Below are positions 60,961-64,000 of a DNA stretch of 64,000 nt, piece after piece. A program made the position numbers and the translations under genes. The DNA comes from Glossina fuscipes (Eukaryota > Arthropoda > Insecta > Diptera > Glossinidae). Below the pieces are notes generated by a model. The model worked only from the letters and a program-made list of their open reading frames with translations, ran no database searches and was not told the origin of the DNA. Each line of letters starts with the position of its first letter. Positions within the stretch are counted from its first letter, which is position 1. Location of the stretch: assembly GCF_014805625.2 (NCBI RefSeq), contig NW_023998415.1, positions 9,616,341-9,680,340 on the forward strand, read 5' to 3'.

Positions 60961-61014
60961 CCCAGTAGACAATAAAAGATCGCGACTAACAATTTAATCT
61001 CAAGTACGATAGAG
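60948..61014 (+). repeat. SINE remnant at the end of duplication copy 2
   Basis: atccgcatgagtagcccagt, then gatcgcgactaacaatttaa and tctcaagtacgatagag. Same deletion of box B as in copy 1, so the SINE was already damaged before the duplication. Confidence 0.65.
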
Positions 61015-61479
61015 GTCTGCTTTCCAAGATTCGAAGATGTGTAAAAATAGGCCGACTCTTATTAGATGATAATGGACTGACTGGGCTCGATCCCAAGACA
61101 TGCAAAACAAATTTTAAAAAATCATCTTGCACCGGCTCGACTTGATCCATGCATCATCTGTAGTTCGGGCAACGTTGTAGTGAAACACGATAAGTTAGTT
61201 TGCTCACGGGCGGATATAATAAAATAGAGGAAAGCAATAATGCAGCTCCTGCTAGTTTCTATATAATTTTTGATCTATTTTTGTGTACTTTTTCCAGTTT
61301 TAGGTTTGTCATCTTTAATTTTCATATTATCATTCATTGTCTTTATGGTCTACGTACGTCATAACAAGATTCTAAATATTTATTTTCTTACTTATGTTCT
61401 ACCTGGTTTTTCAGTAAACCCACATTACCTCGTTTCTAATGAAAAATAGTTAATTGTGCTGCCGTAATATATTTTTTTT
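61015..61479. other. Unassigned stretch next to the gypsy relic
   Basis: May contain decayed sequence from the 3' half of the LTR element, but no env or LTR motif was recognised. T run near 61470-61483. Confidence 0.35.
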
Positions 61480-62300
61480 TTTTTGGTTTTGCTTTCTCTT
61501 ATCTAATAGTATCCTTCTATCTATATTTAGTTTCTTTAGAATCAGCCCCTATATGATAGAGTGGGCCGATTTTATCGTCTTTGTTGAGATGGATAAATTG
61601 TTTGGAGGACCTTGCAAATGTGGTAATAGTTCGTAGGGGTAGTATTGATATATGGTGGAGGGTGCTGCGTTAAAACGATATTGCAAGTAGTTTGTACAAA
61701 AATCCTAATCATTTAATTTAGGCAATAATTATGAAACGATATATTTGTTTAATGTCCGATGGCTGCATTCCAATGTATCATATGTCTGATGATGATGATG
61801 ATGATGGGGTGTTGATATTACTTTGTTTATTTTCTGGTACTTGCATAGATCTTCCATTATGGCGTTTTTGCAACATATTCGATATCTATATGGATCCGTA
61901 GTTCAGAATAAAATTTTCAAAGATTGCCCTTGCCTCGCTTTTGGCGTTCTTATCTGTAACTGGGATTGTTATCAGATATTTGATAAGATCATAGATTAGT
62001 GCTACCGCGTATTCGTTACCATTTCCCGTCATCTTTGGTAAAGGGCTTATGGTGTGAATAACTACTCTGTCAAATGCGATGTTGGTGTGAATGTCAAAGG
62101 AGTTTTGGTGTAATGCCTTTCGGCATTATGGCACTCTTTGACATATTTGGCTGTTGGTTTTGTTATTTGCGAACAGTAGCATTCATTAGGATACGTGTAA
62201 TCCCTATACGACCTCCTTCTACGAGATCGTTTTGATATTTTGTAAAAATATTCTTTGATTTCGGACTTACTTTTTTTGGCCTATTATTGGCATCTTTTGG
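61480..62300 (-). pseudogene. Gypsy-type integrase relic
   Basis: Read on the minus strand in several frames. HNAERHYTKTPLTFTPT (about 62135-62085) and FDRVVIHTISPLPK (62075-62030) match the start of the integrase core; the first catalytic Asp (IDTIGP in the family) is His. GNEYAVALIYDLIKYL (about 62020) and IFENFILNYGS (about 61925) follow. The TDxGxEF block with the second Asp is lost. LCKYQKINKVISTPHH (about 61845) leads into a run of His coded by a CAT expansion. LECSHRTLNKY (about 61775) retains the third catalytic Glu. FNAAPSTIYQYYPYELL (about 61660) closes the recognisable part. Stops and frameshifts make it inactive. Confidence 0.8.
61788..61807 (+). repeat. GAT/CAT trinucleotide tract in the integrase
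   Basis: Six to seven units of gat (cat on the minus strand) at the position where the family has one to three His codons before Gln. It reads as HHHHHH in the relic. Confidence 0.9.
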
Positions 62301-62529
62301 TATCCCAACATTTTATTGCTCATTATTTAAAACCGATTTTGCGTTACAGATTCCAAAATCTTCCCGCTTGCTGGTGATATTTTGAATCGTGACTTTCCTA
62401 GTACACCGACATTTCTTTCAAGCCTTTGGAAAAACTGGCCCAAGTCGAGTAGTTTTCTATTGCTATACCTGTCGCTTATTTAAAATTTTTAATAATTATT
62501 TTCCTCTCATGTTTCAATAGAACATAGGT

Positions 62530-62748
62530 GGGAGGCAAATTTCATTTGTACAAATTTTCTTGTGTCATTATTATTAATGACTTTATAGACTTTGGGCTCC
62601 TTATTTGGTCCTCTATTATATTTTTATTCATTTGCGCAGTGATTTTCGATTGTGTTACTATTGTGTTTACTTTGCTGTCTTTGAAGTCTTTGGTTGTTAC
62701 TCGATATAAGGCGTCAGCTATGTAGTTATTTTTCCCGTGGTTATACAA
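62530..62748 (-). pseudogene. Gypsy-type RNase H end and pol linker relic
   Basis: The minus-strand frame starting at 62748 opens with YNHGKNNYIADALYRV, which matches the end of the RNase H domain of Ty3/gypsy pol (YxPGKxNxVADALSR). The rest (TTKDFKDSKVNTIVTQSK and following) fits the variable linker toward integrase. Protease and reverse transcriptase, expected upstream on the minus strand, are missing: gag residues appear only about 500 bases away. Confidence 0.75.
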
Positions 62749-62899
62749 TTCTTGTCTGCATTGGAACTATTGTACGGTCTCGTGAAGATCCGTGATATCA
62801 ACGACATCGCCGAAGGACAGTGTGTAGGCTCGCTCATGTTCCAAGAGCGTGAATGATAATAGGAGGTGGGTGATAAGCCTGACGAGTTGAATTTATCTG

Positions 62900-63842
62900 C
62901 AGGGTGTTGGGTGTGGAGGGGGCCATTTTAATTTGATTTGATTTCGTTGCAAGCTGTAAATGGCGTATTTTCTTGTGGCGATTATTTTTCTTGCCGTTTC
63001 AAAAAAAATGCCTCCCGTTGTGTGCAGTGTTCTTTCACCATTGGCCATGTCCCTGTTTTCATATTTTTTTTTTTCGTCATTTTCTGGACGATTTCGATTT
63101 TTGATTAATACTAATGAATATTTGAGGCAGTCTGCTTAGGCTGTCCTTTAATTTATTTTGATGACATTTCTACGTGTTTCGTTGATAGTATTGGCAAGTT
63201 CTAGCATGTCTGTAGAGCACCATGTATTTTCAATTCTATCGTCGAGGTCGGAGATGAGGCTTGACACAGTTTGTCGGAATTCGTGAAGGGATTCTTTTAG
63301 TTGTGTTTCAATCCTTCTATTTGCCAAGGTAAATATTTAGCCTCGTGTTTCTTGGATACATTTTTCAGCAGCTCACTTATGCTCACATATAGTATAATAT
63401 TACTCGAGATTGTTCGAAGTATTGTAAGAGAGATTCCTTAAGGGTTTATTTATTGTTTCCGTGCTTGTCGGCGTTTCCATATTCAGACATTTATATGGAT
63501 TATCGAATTGTTTATTATCGTGGCTACATTGTTGCACTATGTCTACCCAACATATCCAAAATATTCTACTTTATTGGTTCTTTTGTCGTGGCGGGTATTG
63601 CGCTGAAAATCTGAAAGTTTGTCTGTATCTTCTTGCTTTATTTATTTTGTGATAGCCTACGGTATCGAAGTTATCGCTCATGGGATTGGCTTATTCATAA
63701 TGCGTTGGCGTAACGCGTTGCCCGATGATTGCCCGGTTATCCGGTGCGGGCTGTTGACTTTTTGTGATTGAGGGATCATGGTTTTTTTTTGCTCTGATAT
63801 GGAGTGAGTGATGACTGGCGATTTTGCTTGTTTGCCTCCCAT
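62900..63842 (-). pseudogene. Gypsy-type gag relic
   Basis: On the minus strand a Met at 63842 opens MGGKQAKSP, a plausible gag start. After frame changes, the segment at about 63320-63180 reads ESLHEFRQTVSSLISDLDD and NTWCSTDMLELANTIN, a helical region of the kind found in gag of gypsy-like elements, although this assignment rests on my recollection of the family. Stops follow (about 63150). The gag-like sequence passes directly into the RNase H end, which shows a large internal deletion. Confidence 0.55.
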
Positions 63843-64000
63843 ATTAATGAAAAATTTGTAATAAACTTTATATGTTCCCACTTTTTATAAAACCTTTAAA
63901 TTCTAATGCGATACTTTTCCGACTAACGTTTGGCAAGTAAAATATTTATATTAAATACATAGAAAATACACAGTTTTCTTCGTCTTCATATCTTCTTTAA
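63843..64000 (-). other. Probable leader of the gypsy relic
   Basis: On the minus strand this lies just before the gag start. It is AT-rich and contains cttgccaaacgttag (about 63940), loosely like a primer-binding site, but the match is weak. The 5' LTR, if present, is outside the window. Confidence 0.3.

Larger units (their letters stand above)
59921..61014 (+). repeat. Segmental duplication, copy 2 (shorter, rearranged)
   Basis: Matches 53943-55465 in order, but about 530 bases present in copy 1 are missing. In their place is an 88-base segment (60268-60355) that is itself a duplicate of the downstream segment 60677-60764. The sequence then resumes at the block aacaatatgtaatctttgac (54811 in copy 1). 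Confidence 0.9.

Overview
The window looks like gene-poor nuclear DNA from a brachyceran fly. A tephritid fruit fly is my best guess, but this is inference from the AT-rich composition, the density of TA, CA and TC microsatellites, and the fly-type mobile-element families; no host gene is available to fix the species. I could not support a single host protein-coding exon, tRNA gene or rRNA gene in 64 kb. The open frames of 60-140 codons are mostly chance frames, microsatellite translations or broken pieces of transposons. The window is probably intergenic or deep intronic.

What can be read is a transposon graveyard. From 0 to 6 kb: a tRNA-derived SINE, a near full-length copy of a short interspersed repeat (called family B here), a broken non-LTR reverse transcriptase on the + strand with a TC microsatellite inside it, and a mariner fragment. 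From 7 to 27 kb: mostly simple sequence and A/T runs, with SINE and family A/B pieces, a 12-bp-stem hairpin and a 53-bp tandem duplication. From 27.7 to 29.1 kb: a jockey-like reverse transcriptase on the minus strand with both catalytic motifs damaged. From 31.4 to 31.8 kb: a long TACTATT-like low-complexity tract. From 35.1 to 35.3 kb: SINE/tRNA-like sequence on the minus strand. From 39.9 to 41.9 kb: a Tc1-like relic (minus) beside a mariner fragment (+). From 48 to 53.3 kb: three more mariner-type relics.

From 53.9 to 61.0 kb there is a segmental duplication: 53943-55465 is repeated at 59921-61014 with few differences but a rearranged middle. Both copies carry a fragment of a mariner-like transposase whose stop codon is supplied by a SINE. 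A 100-N assembly gap (57877-57976) and a near full-length family B copy lie between them. The right end (about 61480 to past 63842, minus strand) is an internally deleted, frameshifted gypsy-type LTR retrotransposon with gag, RNase H and integrase pieces. The TE pieces do not act together; all coding relics look dead. I found no convincing new functional system. The best leads are the SINE family, the family B element, the rearranged duplication and a few perfect hairpins.
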